Source: an uncultured Sulfitobacter sp. (lineage in GTDB: Bacteria; Pseudomonadota; Alphaproteobacteria; Rhodobacterales; Rhodobacteraceae). From it: a stretch of DNA of 64,000 bases. Below, in pieces: positions 54,209 through 63,952 of this stretch. Where the stretch lies: assembly GCA_913060815.1 (NCBI GenBank), contig CAJXSZ010000013.1, positions 28,934 through 92,933 of the forward strand, written 5' to 3'. The notes below the pieces were generated by a model. That model saw only the letters and a list, made by a program, of their open reading frames with translations. It had not been told where the DNA came from and did no database searches. The translations under genes were made by a program, and so were the position numbers. Within the stretch, counting starts at the first letter, position 1, and every line of letters starts with the position of its first letter.

Positions 54209-54898
54209 ATGACCCATAAATCTGTATTTGGCGCGATTTTAGCACTTTCGCTCGCTACCTTTGCTGCCAGCGCGAATGCTGCGGTTGTATCGTTCAACGA
54301 GAACAACAACTGGACACAGGGCGCACTGTCCTTCACGGGGTCGGATGGCACCACCGTGACGGCGCAAGGCTCGCTTTACGATGACAAGTTTCCCGATCCA
54401 CTTTTCTATGGTGATCCCTACATTGCGAGTTGGGCCGGATCGTCTGGCGGTATCGGTATTTGCAGCGGTGACAAAAAAGTAAATACAAACACAAACAGCG
54501 TCTGGAGCTGTAGTGACAATCACCAAGTGGACGGTAGAGGCTCGAATGAGGCTGTGGTCCTGAACTTCGTTGGCCGGCAGGTTAACCTTCTCAGCGCGAC
54601 GTTTGCCTATGTTAACAACAATGACGACTACGAAGTCTTTGCGCTAAACGGCGGCGGATTTAATGTCGGAGTGTCTTTGCCCAACAATTGCTGGATTTGC
54701 ACGGTGTCCAATTTCAGCGTGGGATCCGATTCATCCTTTGCATTCGGAGCGTACCAGAAAAACGATGATTGGAAGCTCCGCGCGCTTGAGTATGAGATAA
54801 TACCAACGCCCCTACCCGCAACTGGTTTGCTTATGATGGCCGGCATTGGTGCCCTTGGCTTTGCCCGACGCCGCAAAGCCCGCTCGTCCGATCACTGA
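54209..54898 (+). CDS. VPLPA-CTERM exosortase substrate
   Basis: A 229-residue secreted protein. Signal peptide at about 1-24 (ends SANA), a beta-rich domain with many Asn and Asp residues and two possible disulfide pairs, then the sorting tail TPLPATGLLMMAGIGALGF (200-218) and ARRRKARSSDH. GAGG lies just before the ATG. It is the substrate gene nearest to the exosortase gene, 179 bases upstream of it on the same strand. The main domain is not recognised. Confidence 0.88.
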   Translation: MTHKSVFGAILALSLATFAASANAAVVSFNENNNWTQGALSFTGSDGTTVTAQGSLYDDKFPDPLFYGDPYIASWAGSSGGIGICSGDKKVNTNTNSVWSCSDNHQVDGRGSNEAVVLNFVGRQVNLLSATFAYVNNNDDYEVFALNGGGFNVGVSLPNNCWICTVSNFSVGSDSSFAFGAYQKNDDWKLRALEYEIIPTPLPATGLLMMAGIGALGFARRRKARSSDH

Positions 54899-55077
54899 TC
54901 GCAACAGCTGCTAAATTTCAACTCGTCTAACTACGATTGAACCGCGACCCGCTAAGGCATTATTGTCGTAGAGTACTTAGCTGCTTGCCATTAGGTAAGG
55001 TGTTTGTGAATTGCCTCTAACCGTCCAGCATGTATTGTGTCGTGGGTAATTGCAGGATGTCTTAAGGACATATTATT

Positions 55078-56682
55078 ATGACGACGAAAGCCAATGAGAA
55101 TTATCTAGGCAAGTTCGCCGCGGGATATATGACCTGGGGTCTGTTCTGGCTTCTGGCCATGTCGGTCGGGGCGGCCGTGTTTTTCAGCCATGGCTTCGTC
55201 ATCCTGTTCGATGCATGGAGTGAACCGGAATATAGCCACGGCCCTTTGATCCCTGTGCTGTCTGCGCTCATGTTCCTGCGCGAGATGAAGCTGTTTCCGC
55301 CGCAGCCGGGCCCTAAGAATGACCGCTGGCAGGGTGTTTTTGTTGTTTTGTTAGCGATCCTGCTCGCTGCGATGGGCAAACTCCTGAAAATCGACTCCTT
55401 CGAGGCCTATGCCATCATTGTCTGGGTGGCAGGCATTATCCTCATCAGCTTTGGATGGCAGACGGGCAAGTTTTTCTGGCCCTCTGTGCTTCATCTGGTT
55501 TTCATGTTGCCATTGCCCGGGATGCTCTATTTCGAGGTCTCGACCATCCTGCAGCTCGTTTCATCGGAATTGGGCGTCTGGTTTCTTAGGCTGGCCAGCG
55601 TACCTGTATATCTGGATGGTAACATCATTGATCTGGGAGTCCTGAAGCTGCACGTGGCCGAGGCCTGCTCGGGCCTGCGTTATATGTTCCCGATCATGAG
55701 TTTTTCATACATTTTCGCGGTGCTGTATCAGGGTCCGAAGTGGCACAAGGTGGTCCTTCTCCTAGCAGCCGCGCCCATCGCGGTATTCATGAACTCGGTA
55801 CGCATTGCGATGGCCGGAATTCTGATGCAGCACTTTGGCCCTGAATGGTTAGAAGGCTTCACGCATTTCTTTGAAGGTTGGGTCATTTTCATGGCCAGTG
55901 TTTTCCTTCTCTTCGTACTGGCCTGGGTGATGCTCAAGCTTAACCCCCGTAAGATGTCGCTCACCGAGGCACTTGATCTCGATACAGATGGGCTCATGCC
56001 CCAGCTGGCTCGCTTGCAGTATGTTTACCCGTCACGCGCGCTGATCACTGCGTCAGTGTTTGTCATCGCAGTTGCAGCCGCATGGCCGCTTATGCCGTCC
56101 CGCGAGTCGCAGGCGCCGGATCGTTTGGATTTTACGTTTTTCCCGAAGCAAATCGGTGATTGGCGCCAATACGGAGATGAGCAGCGGTTCTCGCCACTGG
56201 TAGAGCGGATCCTTGCTGCTGATGATTACATCAACATCCAGTATGGGCGCTCGCCCAGCGAACCGACGGTTGATTTCTTTTCAGCCTGGTATCGGGATCT
56301 GGCCGAAGATGGCGTGGTGCATACACCCGAGATCTGCCTTCCCGGCGCAGGCTGGGAAATTGCGAAAGTCGAGCGTGTCGATATCTCTGCTGCGCTTGGC
56401 CTCAGTGAACCGTATGAAGTCAACCGTGTGATCATTCAGATGGGCGAGAAACGACGTCTGGTCTATTACTGGTTCAAGCATATGGGCGTGGCCATTCCAC
56501 GCAACACCAGAGCGAAATTCAATGTGCTTACGGGCGGTGTCATGGCCGGGCGTTATGACGGTGCAATTGTTCGGATCATTAGCCCGATCGGCAAAGACGA
56601 ACCGGAAGCGGTGGCCGAGGCAAAGATGAATGATCTTCTAAGGGAAATGCTGACGGATTTGCCCCGCTTTATCCCAAACTGA
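55078..56682 (+). CDS. xrtD: Exosortase XrtD with fused EpsI domain (VPLPA-CTERM specific)
   Basis: A membrane cysteine transpeptidase that cuts VPLPA-CTERM tails. The N-terminal 290 residues form the eight-helix exosortase core: YSHGPLIPVLSALMFL, catalytic Cys197 in VAEACSGLRYM, Arg242 in NSVRIAMAG and His263 in FTHFFEGW. Residues about 345-534 are an EpsI domain: FFPKQIGDWRQYG, HTPEICLPGAGWEI (415-428), then YYWFKHMG. This fusion is the XrtD layout. The four VPLPA-type proteins in the window are its expected substrates. Confidence 0.93.
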   Translation: MTTKANENYLGKFAAGYMTWGLFWLLAMSVGAAVFFSHGFVILFDAWSEPEYSHGPLIPVLSALMFLREMKLFPPQPGPKNDRWQGVFVVLLAILLAAMGKLLKIDSFEAYAIIVWVAGIILISFGWQTGKFFWPSVLHLVFMLPLPGMLYFEVSTILQLVSSELGVWFLRLASVPVYLDGNIIDLGVLKLHVAEACSGLRYMFPIMSFSYIFAVLYQGPKWHKVVLLLAAAPIAVFMNSVRIAMAGILMQHFGPEWLEGFTHFFEGWVIFMASVFLLFVLAWVMLKLNPRKMSLTEALDLDTDGLMPQLARLQYVYPSRALITASVFVIAVAAAWPLMPSRESQAPDRLDFTFFPKQIGDWRQYGDEQRFSPLVERILAADDYINIQYGRSPSEPTVDFFSAWYRDLAEDGVVHTPEICLPGAGWEIAKVERVDISAALGLSEPYEVNRVIIQMGEKRRLVYYWFKHMGVAIPRNTRAKFNVLTGGVMAGRYDGAIVRIISPIGKDEPEAVAEAKMNDLLREMLTDLPRFIPN

Positions 56683-57070
56683 TCTGGCTAAGGTGCTGTG
56701 CGCGGCCTGAAAATCTCATTACGACCTGCCCGATCTGATGCGCCATAGAGAGGGTTGGTCCGTGATTTCATAGCAATTTGAAGCCGTTTAACGAGGGATC
56801 ACAGGTTCTAATCTCATCACTGGATTGCTGGTATGGGCCTTAACTGGGCATCATGCGGTAGGTTGTATATGGGCGCTCGGAGTTTAGCAGGTCAGACATC
56901 TGCCTATCCAGCGCGCATTTCCAAGCTCTTCTCAATGGGATTTCAAACACTAGCGACCGCCAGAGCCACTTGATCATCTGATGTTCCACTGCCCTCTCAT
57001 GATTTTGCAAAGCAAAGCGATGAGAGGGCAATGGATTGTTCTTAGTCGAACAACTTGAACGTGAGACGCT
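56683..57070. other. Gap between xrtD and the Wza-like gene, holding a large hairpin
   Basis: A 390-base non-coding stretch where the convergent xrtD and Wza-like genes meet. Its only clear feature is the 15-bp inverted repeat listed separately. A 63-codon minus frame through it resembles no known protein. Confidence 0.4.
56986..57034. repeat. 15-bp inverted repeat with 19-base loop, possible terminator
   Basis: CCACTGCCCTCTCAT (56986-57000) pairs with ATGAGAGGGCAATGG (57020-57034), 14 of 15 positions matching. It lies 36 bases downstream of the Wza-like gene's stop (minus strand) and 300 bases downstream of xrtD. It may terminate transcription or protect mRNA 3' ends, but lacks a T-tract. 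A mobile-element end is an alternative. Confidence 0.5.
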
Positions 57071-58195
57071 TTACTGGGTCAGCCGGTCGATGAGTATGAG
57101 GTTGCTCACCGGCGCACTAATTGTATCGAATGTTTTGCGCCATTTCACAGACGGAGCTTCAGTCACATAGATTGTGTCACCGTCGTGGATATCAAACTGC
57201 CGTGCCAGTGGGATCCCGTTTGGTTCGGTCAGGTCCATCACATACACCACGCTCTGCTCTTCGACGATGTCGGTGCGCTGCATTAAAGTGTTCACAAACT
57301 GTGCCGAGTGTTCACGCACCACAAATATTCCCGTTGGATCGGCTCTGTCGCTGTCCAAACCACCGACTTGTGCAACGGCCTCAAGTGCAGAGGGTTGCCG
57401 ACTTTCGAACGGTTGGTTTGTCTGCTCTCCGATTGCGCCCAAAATGGTGAAGGTGCGCGGATCACGTTCCACAAGCACTTGATCACCAGACCGCAATGCA
57501 AAGTTTAGCCGCGGGTTCTTGTAAATGTCTTCGAACCAGAAATCTCCGGTTTTGTGGTTTCTCAGCAGCGAAATACGCACCACTTCGGACGGTGCTGTCA
57601 TTCCGCCTGCAACCGCCAAAAGTTCGGTCAATGTGTTGTTGGATCGCTGGATCGGATAAACGCCTTGTGTGGCCACGCCGTCTCCCAGAATGGATACGGT
57701 TGCACCGTCACCCGCCGCGCGCTTCACGACAACCTGAGGTTCAGGTGTCAGCGCACTCAATTTATTTGTGATGATCTCACGCAAACGGTTTGGGGAGTTC
57801 CCTGCTGCTTTCACACGTCCTGCATAGGGAATGAAAATAAACCCTGAACCGTCAACCTGAATGGAGTCCAGATTGGTTGAACCCGATTTGCCGCGCGCCA
57901 AAATACCGTCTTCGATGTTCTCAAAGATAGTGAGCGACAACGTATCGCCCGGTCTGATCACATCCGAAGATGAACCCGATGCCGACAGAAGGGCATGTGG
58001 GAACGACGAACTCGTCTTGGCGGCGGTCAACTTGGTGATGCGTTCATCGACAAAAACGACTTGGGTTTGCTCCGTTTCGTCAAATTCTGCATTCAACAGC
58101 TCACTCTTGCTCGGCCCCGGCCCAGCAATGGTGCAAGCGCCCAGAAAAAGGGTGATACCAATTACCTTCAGTACTGTAAGTTTTGGATTTGCCAT
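57071..58195 (-). CDS. Wza/KpsD-like polysaccharide export lipoprotein
   Basis: Outer-membrane export channel for the polymer. Signal sequence with lipobox LFLGAC (Cys21). The Poly_export block VIRPGDTLSLTIFENIEDGI begins near residue 79, with VDGSGFIFIPYAGRVKAAG after it. SLBB-like segments include GVYPIQRSNNTLTELLAVAGGM and QPSALEAVAQVGGLDSDRAD. Length is 374 residues. It is encoded opposite to xrtD; the Wzz/kinase pair at 45530-47918 are its functional partners. Confidence 0.93.
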   Translation of the reverse strand: MANPKLTVLKVIGITLFLGACTIAGPGPSKSELLNAEFDETEQTQVVFVDERITKLTAAKTSSSFPHALLSASGSSSDVIRPGDTLSLTIFENIEDGILARGKSGSTNLDSIQVDGSGFIFIPYAGRVKAAGNSPNRLREIITNKLSALTPEPQVVVKRAAGDGATVSILGDGVATQGVYPIQRSNNTLTELLAVAGGMTAPSEVVRISLLRNHKTGDFWFEDIYKNPRLNFALRSGDQVLVERDPRTFTILGAIGEQTNQPFESRQPSALEAVAQVGGLDSDRADPTGIFVVREHSAQFVNTLMQRTDIVEEQSVVYVMDLTEPNGIPLARQFDIHDGDTIYVTEAPSVKWRKTFDTISAPVSNLILIDRLTQ

Positions 58196-58461
58196 CCGGC
58201 CACCTCACGAGCATCTATATTTTGTTTCTTCAACGCTAGGCGCGATTGTTTACACACCGTTGCGACATCAAGCGAAAACCTAAAGGGACCGGAGAGATTA
58301 AAGAAGCGTTATCCGACATTTCTGTCACAGTTAGCAAAACCTGTTGCATTAGTGGATCATAGCGGAATCCGGATAATGCAAAAAACCGCATTGGCCCGGT
58401 GTGCGTATAGCGCGTTTTGCGAGACCCCGAAGCTGGAGTTTTCGCAAAACGCTGTTCTGTA

Positions 58462-60930
58462 TTATTCTTCAGCGGGCTCGGGGTTCTGAAGACGCTGGAT
58501 CAGGTTTCGGGCTTCCTCGATCTGCGGCCGTGAATCGACGGGGCCGGCGATATCGATTGATTTTCGAAACACTTCAAGTGCCTCCTCCGGACGTTCCAAC
58601 GCCAGATACACCTTGCCCAAGTGATATTGCACAAGCGGATCCGTTGGCAGGCCCTCAGCAGCACTCTGGAGAATCGGCAAGGCTTCTGCGCTGTTGCCTT
58701 GCTGGTGCAAAAGCCAAGCGTAGGTGTCTTGCAGGGCGGGAATGTCGGAACCGCGAAGACGGCGTCCAATTTTCCACGCACGCGCCTGGCTGTCTTCGTC
58801 GGTACGATGGGTGGACAGCAAGCTGGCCAGATTGTTTGCAACGACGGTGGAGCCAGAATTTTGCTCGTAGAGAGTCTCGTATATTTCGATGGCCGCTTCG
58901 ATGTTTCCGTCAGCTTCCGCGATCGACGCTCTTGCCCACAACAGATCAGGATCTTCGGGCGTGTGGGTGAGACCTTCATCAATGGCTGATTTGGCTGCAT
59001 CACGATCACCGCTCAACAGACTGAGCTGCGACAATCTCAGCCAGATGCCTGCGCGACGGGGCCCATCTACGATAAGCTCTTTATAGAGGGAGGCCGCAGC
59101 ATCGTAATCTCTGGCTGCTGTGTGGGCGACTGCCAAAACGACCAACAGCGCCTGATTTTCCGGATTTGCTTCTCTCAATTCCTTTGCCAAGGCTAAAGCG
59201 CCGTTCACGTCGCCTGTGCTGAGCCGCGCGCGCACCAGCGCGATCCGAGTTCCGACAGTCGCCTCGGTCTCGTTGGCAAGGCCTTCGAGATGGGCAATCG
59301 CCTCGGAGGGTCCCTTCTGGAGATTCAGTTTCTCTGCCTCCAGCCCATTGGCCGCTTGAACGGCCTGTTCCCCACCAATCCGGCGCAGCGAATCGATTAC
59401 ACCCGTCGTGCGTCCGTAATCTTCCATCCGCAGATAGAGCTGGCCCAGCATCGACAAAAGGCGCGTGTTTGTCCGATCAAGGCGCAATGCCGGAATCAAA
59501 ACATCCTCGGCGGGAAGATACCGTTCTTCATCGATCAAAAGGCGCGCGTAGCGAAGAGATTCGCTAGGCGCATTGCCTGAGGCTTGCACAGCCTGAGCCA
59601 AAAAGTCTTTGGCCAGATCGGGCTGGCCTGTGCGACCGTACGCGTTTGCCATCAGTGTCATCGCGTCAGCGTCATCCGGTTTTTGGTCTAGGACCAACCG
59701 CAGCCCCGCGAGTGCGGCCCCTGTTTCATCAGCGTCGATCTGCCAGGCCGCCTGCATCTTCAGCGCCTCGGGATGTGTGGAGTTTTCGGCCAGCAATTCC
59801 TCCACATGGGTCCGCGCGCCAACTTCATTACCGGTCTTCAGCAGCATCTCCGCCAAGAGAACTTTCACGTTGAGCGTTTGCTCGGAAGGCTCGCCCTCGT
59901 CAGCAGCCTTGGATGTCTCCAGCACATCCTGCAGGGTTGCAATCGCCTCTGCGCGCTTGCCCTCAGTAAAATCGAACCCTGCCTCGATTATCAGGAACGG
60001 GCTCGGATCAGCATTGTCGGAAATGGCCTTGGCTGTTTCTTCACGGGCTCTCTCCAAATCACCAGTCTCTGCCAGAAAGCGGATGAGGTCGACTTTTGCG
60101 CCCGGCTCTTCGGGTGCGGCTTCGTCTACCAGTTCACGGAGGAAGGCCTCCGCGCCATCGAGATCATTCTGAGATACGAGATAGCGTATAAGCGTGGCTT
60201 TCTGCTCGGAATCTTCCGGAAAAATTTCAACCATCTCGCGCAGTTGGGTTTTGATACCCTCCTTATCTTGCTGCATTGCCAAGATACGAAGGCGCTCCCG
60301 ATAATATCGGTTTCTGGTGGGATCGCTGGCAATCATCCAGTCGACTTCGGCAAGGGCTCTGGAAAAGTCCTGCTCACGGATTGAATGATCCATAACCAGA
60401 CTGCGCACGAAAAGATTCTCGGGATTTTCATCCAACAATTGAATAGCTTGTCTGCCTATTTCACGACGGTCAGACGCCCTGTCGTCATTAGCAGCGTTTC
60501 TGTAGGCAAGGGTCATCGCAATGATTTTCACGCGCGGGTCGTCAGGAGCCAGTTCCATGGCCTGCGTGCCAATCCGATCCAATTCGTCCCAGCTGCCGAA
60601 GTTAAATGCCATCTGCGCAAGTTTAATTCTGCTTTCGTAATCCTCCGGATCGCGCTCTGCCAGAACTGAATACTGTGCGAAAGCGGCACGCTCGTTGCCT
60701 TGCTGCATATGCAGTTCAGCCAAAGTCTGGCGCGCCTCGATATGCCCGCTATCGAGCTCGAACACATTTCGCAATTCCACGATGGCACGATCGAGGTCAC
60801 CCTCTTCGATCAAGGCCACTGCACTTTGAAAGTGTTTTTCGGCCCGTTCTTCGGCAGAATCGCAGGCCGCAAGAAGCAACGTGCTTGAAAGTAAAATGAC
60901 GGCTGGAAAAAGTCTTTTGAAAATACGCAC
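58462..60930 (-). CDS. TPR-repeat lipoprotein of exosortase loci (PrsT-like)
   Basis: An 822-residue lipoprotein: signal sequence with lipobox LLLAAC (Cys23), then tandem tetratricopeptide repeats to the C-terminus, each about 34 residues (for example ALIEEGDLDRAIVELRNVFE and HLGKVYLALERPEEALEVFR). This is the plan of the PrsT protein found next to XrtA-type exosortase genes. It probably scaffolds the export complex at the periplasmic face of the outer membrane. The Wza-like gene lies 266 bases further along on the same strand. Highly acidic composition. Confidence 0.88.
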   Translation of the reverse strand: MRIFKRLFPAVILLSSTLLLAACDSAEERAEKHFQSAVALIEEGDLDRAIVELRNVFELDSGHIEARQTLAELHMQQGNERAAFAQYSVLAERDPEDYESRIKLAQMAFNFGSWDELDRIGTQAMELAPDDPRVKIIAMTLAYRNAANDDRASDRREIGRQAIQLLDENPENLFVRSLVMDHSIREQDFSRALAEVDWMIASDPTRNRYYRERLRILAMQQDKEGIKTQLREMVEIFPEDSEQKATLIRYLVSQNDLDGAEAFLRELVDEAAPEEPGAKVDLIRFLAETGDLERAREETAKAISDNADPSPFLIIEAGFDFTEGKRAEAIATLQDVLETSKAADEGEPSEQTLNVKVLLAEMLLKTGNEVGARTHVEELLAENSTHPEALKMQAAWQIDADETGAALAGLRLVLDQKPDDADAMTLMANAYGRTGQPDLAKDFLAQAVQASGNAPSESLRYARLLIDEERYLPAEDVLIPALRLDRTNTRLLSMLGQLYLRMEDYGRTTGVIDSLRRIGGEQAVQAANGLEAEKLNLQKGPSEAIAHLEGLANETEATVGTRIALVRARLSTGDVNGALALAKELREANPENQALLVVLAVAHTAARDYDAAASLYKELIVDGPRRAGIWLRLSQLSLLSGDRDAAKSAIDEGLTHTPEDPDLLWARASIAEADGNIEAAIEIYETLYEQNSGSTVVANNLASLLSTHRTDEDSQARAWKIGRRLRGSDIPALQDTYAWLLHQQGNSAEALPILQSAAEGLPTDPLVQYHLGKVYLALERPEEALEVFRKSIDIAGPVDSRPQIEEARNLIQRLQNPEPAEE

Positions 60931-61200
60931 AGTTACGTTCCCTATTCAGATGCAAAATCCGCCGGCGCAAAAGAGCGCTTCAGGCTGCATTGCGATTTTC
61001 GCGGAAATTTCCGTTAACAGCAAGTTAACACACGAGGAGGGGGCGTCTTTTACCCAGTTGGGGCATCAGTCGTGGCTTAGCCGTGAACAAACGGCACGAT
61101 CCAAAGTGATTTTCTATCTTATCGAAACTGTGCGTCGCGTGATCAGAGCAGGCCGATTCGGTAAATACGGTGTGTTCTATCGCCCCTGCCCTGTAAGGTT

Positions 61201-61836
61201 TTACGTTGGCAATTCGTCATCCGGCACTTTTCGTCGCATGACAATTGCCGCTATTGCGCCAAAGAGAAATCCCCCGAGATGAGCTTGCCAGGCAAGCTGC
61301 CCGTTCATGGCCCACCAATACACCAAATTCAAAACCGTCAGCAGGAAGATAACCATTGCGAAGTCTCGAAGCGCCTCTCGATCTTCCCGACTATCCTCGA
61401 ATTCCCATGCGAGAATCGCACCTAGTAGGCCAAACAACGCGCCCGAAGCGCCCACCATCGGCTGCAGATTCTCCGCCAGAAAGGCAAACCCGATTCCGCC
61501 CCCCAGGCCAGAGATTGCATATAGGAGTACGAATCTGCCCTGCCCGACACGGTTAATCACCGCCAAGCCTAGAGAGCAGAGCGTGATCATGTTCACGACA
61601 AGATGCACCAACCCAGTGTGCAAAAAGACATGCGTAAAGAACATAAGATACGGCTGAACGACGTAATTCGGCTTCCAGTTGTCGAGCAGCCCCGGCCAGA
61701 ATGCCCCATAGTAGTAGGCGAACGACCTCACATGCTCTGGAAGAATCAGACCGTTGTCGCTCAGCGTGAGCACCCCTTCAAAGGCGCAACATACTGTTAC
61801 GACTGCATAAAGGAACATATGATTTCTGTTCATCAT
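61201..61836 (-). CDS. Rhomboid-family intramembrane serine protease
   Basis: A six-helix membrane protease of 211 residues. The catalytic Ser131 is in VGASGALFGLLG and the catalytic His186 in AHLGGFLFG. HVFLHTGLVHLVVNM (69-83) supplies the oxyanion-side His78 and Asn82. All active-site residues are present. It sits at the edge of the exosortase/EPS region between a TPR lipoprotein and a VPLPA-CTERM gene. Rhombosortases are rhomboid relatives that process C-terminal sorting tails, so a processing role here is possible but unproven. Confidence 0.92.
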   Translation of the reverse strand: MMNRNHMFLYAVVTVCCAFEGVLTLSDNGLILPEHVRSFAYYYGAFWPGLLDNWKPNYVVQPYLMFFTHVFLHTGLVHLVVNMITLCSLGLAVINRVGQGRFVLLYAISGLGGGIGFAFLAENLQPMVGASGALFGLLGAILAWEFEDSREDREALRDFAMVIFLLTVLNLVYWWAMNGQLAWQAHLGGFLFGAIAAIVMRRKVPDDELPT

Positions 61837-62132
61837 GGAGCAGGTTGCTTTGTGATGGAGTTACGCGCAGGAACCGAAGTTTGAATACCTCGCTAAGAAA
61901 ACGAGCATTTGCAATGTTTTCCTTGTCGTCATGGATAAACTTGACAAAAATACGAGCTTTGTTTCCATATGGTAAACAGTCGCCCTAAATCTTCTCAGCT
62001 ATCCTGAAAAACCTTAATTATCTGGCTAATTTCGTTGACTCACCCTAGTGCGAGGCTTAACGTTAACCAAAGGTCATGCACGATATCCATGGGGGTTTGT
62101 GTGTTTTATGCTCAACAAAGAGGAGATATCTA

Positions 62133-62828
62133 GTGAAGTTTTTTAATTTAGCTCTGGCCGCGGGGGCTGTTGCGTTTACAGCGTCATCCGCGACTGCAGT
62201 GACAATAGTAATCGACGATTTTTCGACTTTCCAGCAGGTGATTGACGTTCCAACACCTGGTGCAGTTAACAGCAACGTCGAGATGGGTATTGGCGATCTT
62301 TCCGCTGATCGGGCGATGTCAGTCGTAACAAGCGGCGGTGGCTTGGGTGCTTCCACGTTCACGAGCACAGGTGCAAGCGGCTTCGTTCCGTCGAATTCCG
62401 TGACGCTTTCGAACTCACCTGGTCAGTCGTCCGTTGCCACAATCACTTATACTTTCGGCAGTTCTGTTGATCTGACGTCAGGTGGTTTTACTGACAAGTT
62501 CTTCTTTGAATTCCCTGGCGGCATTCTGAGTGGCGACGTCATCGGCACCAACTTTTCTACAACTGTGGTCAGCGGCGCTGGCACTGGCACAGATGTTGAA
62601 GCTTTGACACCGTTTTCATCACCCTTCCTGTCTTTCAGCGACGCTGATTTCGCCGCCGTAGACTTTGAAGATGTAACATCGCTGATGTTCACATTCGAAT
62701 CATCAGAGTCCTTCGATGGTGCTCTGAACTCCATCTCAGTTGTTCCGGTCCCTGCGGCAGGCCTTCTGTTGCTTGGTGGTCTTGGTGCGTTCGCGGCAGT
62801 CGGCAGACGCCGTCGTCGCCAGTCGTAA
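62133..62828 (+). CDS. VPLPA-CTERM exosortase substrate
   Basis: A 231-residue secreted protein. The GTG at 62133 has AGAGGAGATATC just upstream and yields a clean signal peptide (about 1-22, ending SSATA); an in-frame ATG at 62076 does not. The middle is a low-complexity Ser/Thr/Gly beta domain. The sorting tail is VPVPAAGLLLLGGLGAFAA (204-222) followed by VGRRRRRQS. The motif is VPVPA rather than PLPA. A strong terminator follows 45 bases after the stop. Confidence 0.88.
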   Translation: MKFFNLALAAGAVAFTASSATAVTIVIDDFSTFQQVIDVPTPGAVNSNVEMGIGDLSADRAMSVVTSGGGLGASTFTSTGASGFVPSNSVTLSNSPGQSSVATITYTFGSSVDLTSGGFTDKFFFEFPGGILSGDVIGTNFSTTVVSGAGTGTDVEALTPFSSPFLSFSDADFAAVDFEDVTSLMFTFESSESFDGALNSISVVPVPAAGLLLLGGLGAFAAVGRRRRRQS

Positions 62829-62873
62829 CTTAGCGACTTTCGGGACTACGGGTCTCGGATAAATGAATTTTTG

Positions 62874-62902
62874 AAAAGCCGCGACAGTCGTTGCGGCTTT
62901 TT
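62874..62902 (+). terminator. Rho-independent terminator after the last VPLPA-CTERM gene
   Basis: AAAAGCCGC (62874-62882), loop GACAGTCGTT, GCGGCTTTT (62893-62901) and one further T. A 9-bp stem with a T-run, 45 bases past the stop codon. Confidence 0.8.
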
Positions 62903-63400
62903 GAGTCTGACTGATGCTTCGTTCTTTTACCGGATTGCTCTCACGCCCTGCTTCCGCAGCAGGGAAAGACTTATGAGCAATTGTACCCCTAGCGCCCACC
63001 CGTCCAACCAGCGACAAAACACTATGCCTTGCGCAGATTGTTGCCGCACAGGAAGAGTCTTCTTGGCCTCATCGCTCTGCTGAGCTACTCCGTCACGAGC
63101 AGATGTGGGCAGTACAACAGCGAACCTAACGTCATAGACGAGTGTCGCGGCATATTCTTCATCTGATAATTAATCGACGACCCTCTCTCGGAGGCATAAT
63201 TCTTGTTGTGTGCATTGCTTTTCGGACCATACCGAACCCAAACGACGGAGCACTGAAAATGAATCGATTTGTCAAAAATATGAAACTTTCGACACAATCA
63301 GTCATGTTAACAATCTGTTTCCGCCCAATTTGCGCCCTGATTTCATAGTCACTTAGGACAAACGCCTTCTTAGAGAAGTGGGCAATTGATGGAGAGCACT
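62903..63400. other. Intergenic gap of about 500 bases; nothing recognised
   Basis: Should hold the promoter of the aminotransferase. Frames in either direction are short and do not look like proteins. No repeat or RNA feature seen. Confidence 0.35.
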
Positions 63401-63952
63401 ATGAACACATTAAACCCGACACGTGGACACCTGCTTGAAACCTTCGGACTTGATCTGGAGCTGTCACATGGAGTGGACGCCACTCTTATCGACTCGAGCG
63501 GTCGTCGCTATCTGGATTTCCTTTCGCAATATGGTGCTTTGCCCTTTGGTCATAATCCAACAGAAATCTGGAACGCCTTAAACCGTCAACAAAGCCTTCT
63601 AACACCGGCAATGGTTCAGCCTCTTCGTGCTACCGAAGCGGAGAAACTGGCCGACACATTGGCGCGCATCACGCCGCACGATCTCGGGGTCGTCACGCTG
63701 GCCAATACCGGCGCGGAAGCCGTGGAAGCCTCGATCAAGCTTGCGCGTGCTCGCAGCGGACGCGACATCATTCTCTCCACCAAAAATGGCTTTCATGGCA
63801 AGACAATGGGTGCGCTGTCCGCTACGGGCAAATCGCTGTACCAAAAGGACTTTGGCGGGCCTGCCTCCGGGTTCGAATACATCCCGTTCGGCGATCTGAA
63901 GGCACTTGAGAGCAAACTCGCTGAATGTGGCGACGACATCGCTGCCTTTATC
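63401..63952 (+). CDS. Class III PLP-dependent aminotransferase, 3' cut by contig end
   Basis: The first 184 residues of an acetylornithine/ornithine aminotransferase-like enzyme: YLDFLSQYGALPFGHNP (about 38-54), VVTLANTGAEAVEASIKLAR (PLP-phosphate loop) and FHGKTMGALSATG. The PLP lysine would lie further on. The ATG at 63401 has GGAG about 7 bases upstream. The apparent end LSLIHI and stop are an artefact: from 63953 the DNA is sequencing adapter. The true gene continues beyond the contig. Confidence 0.85.
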
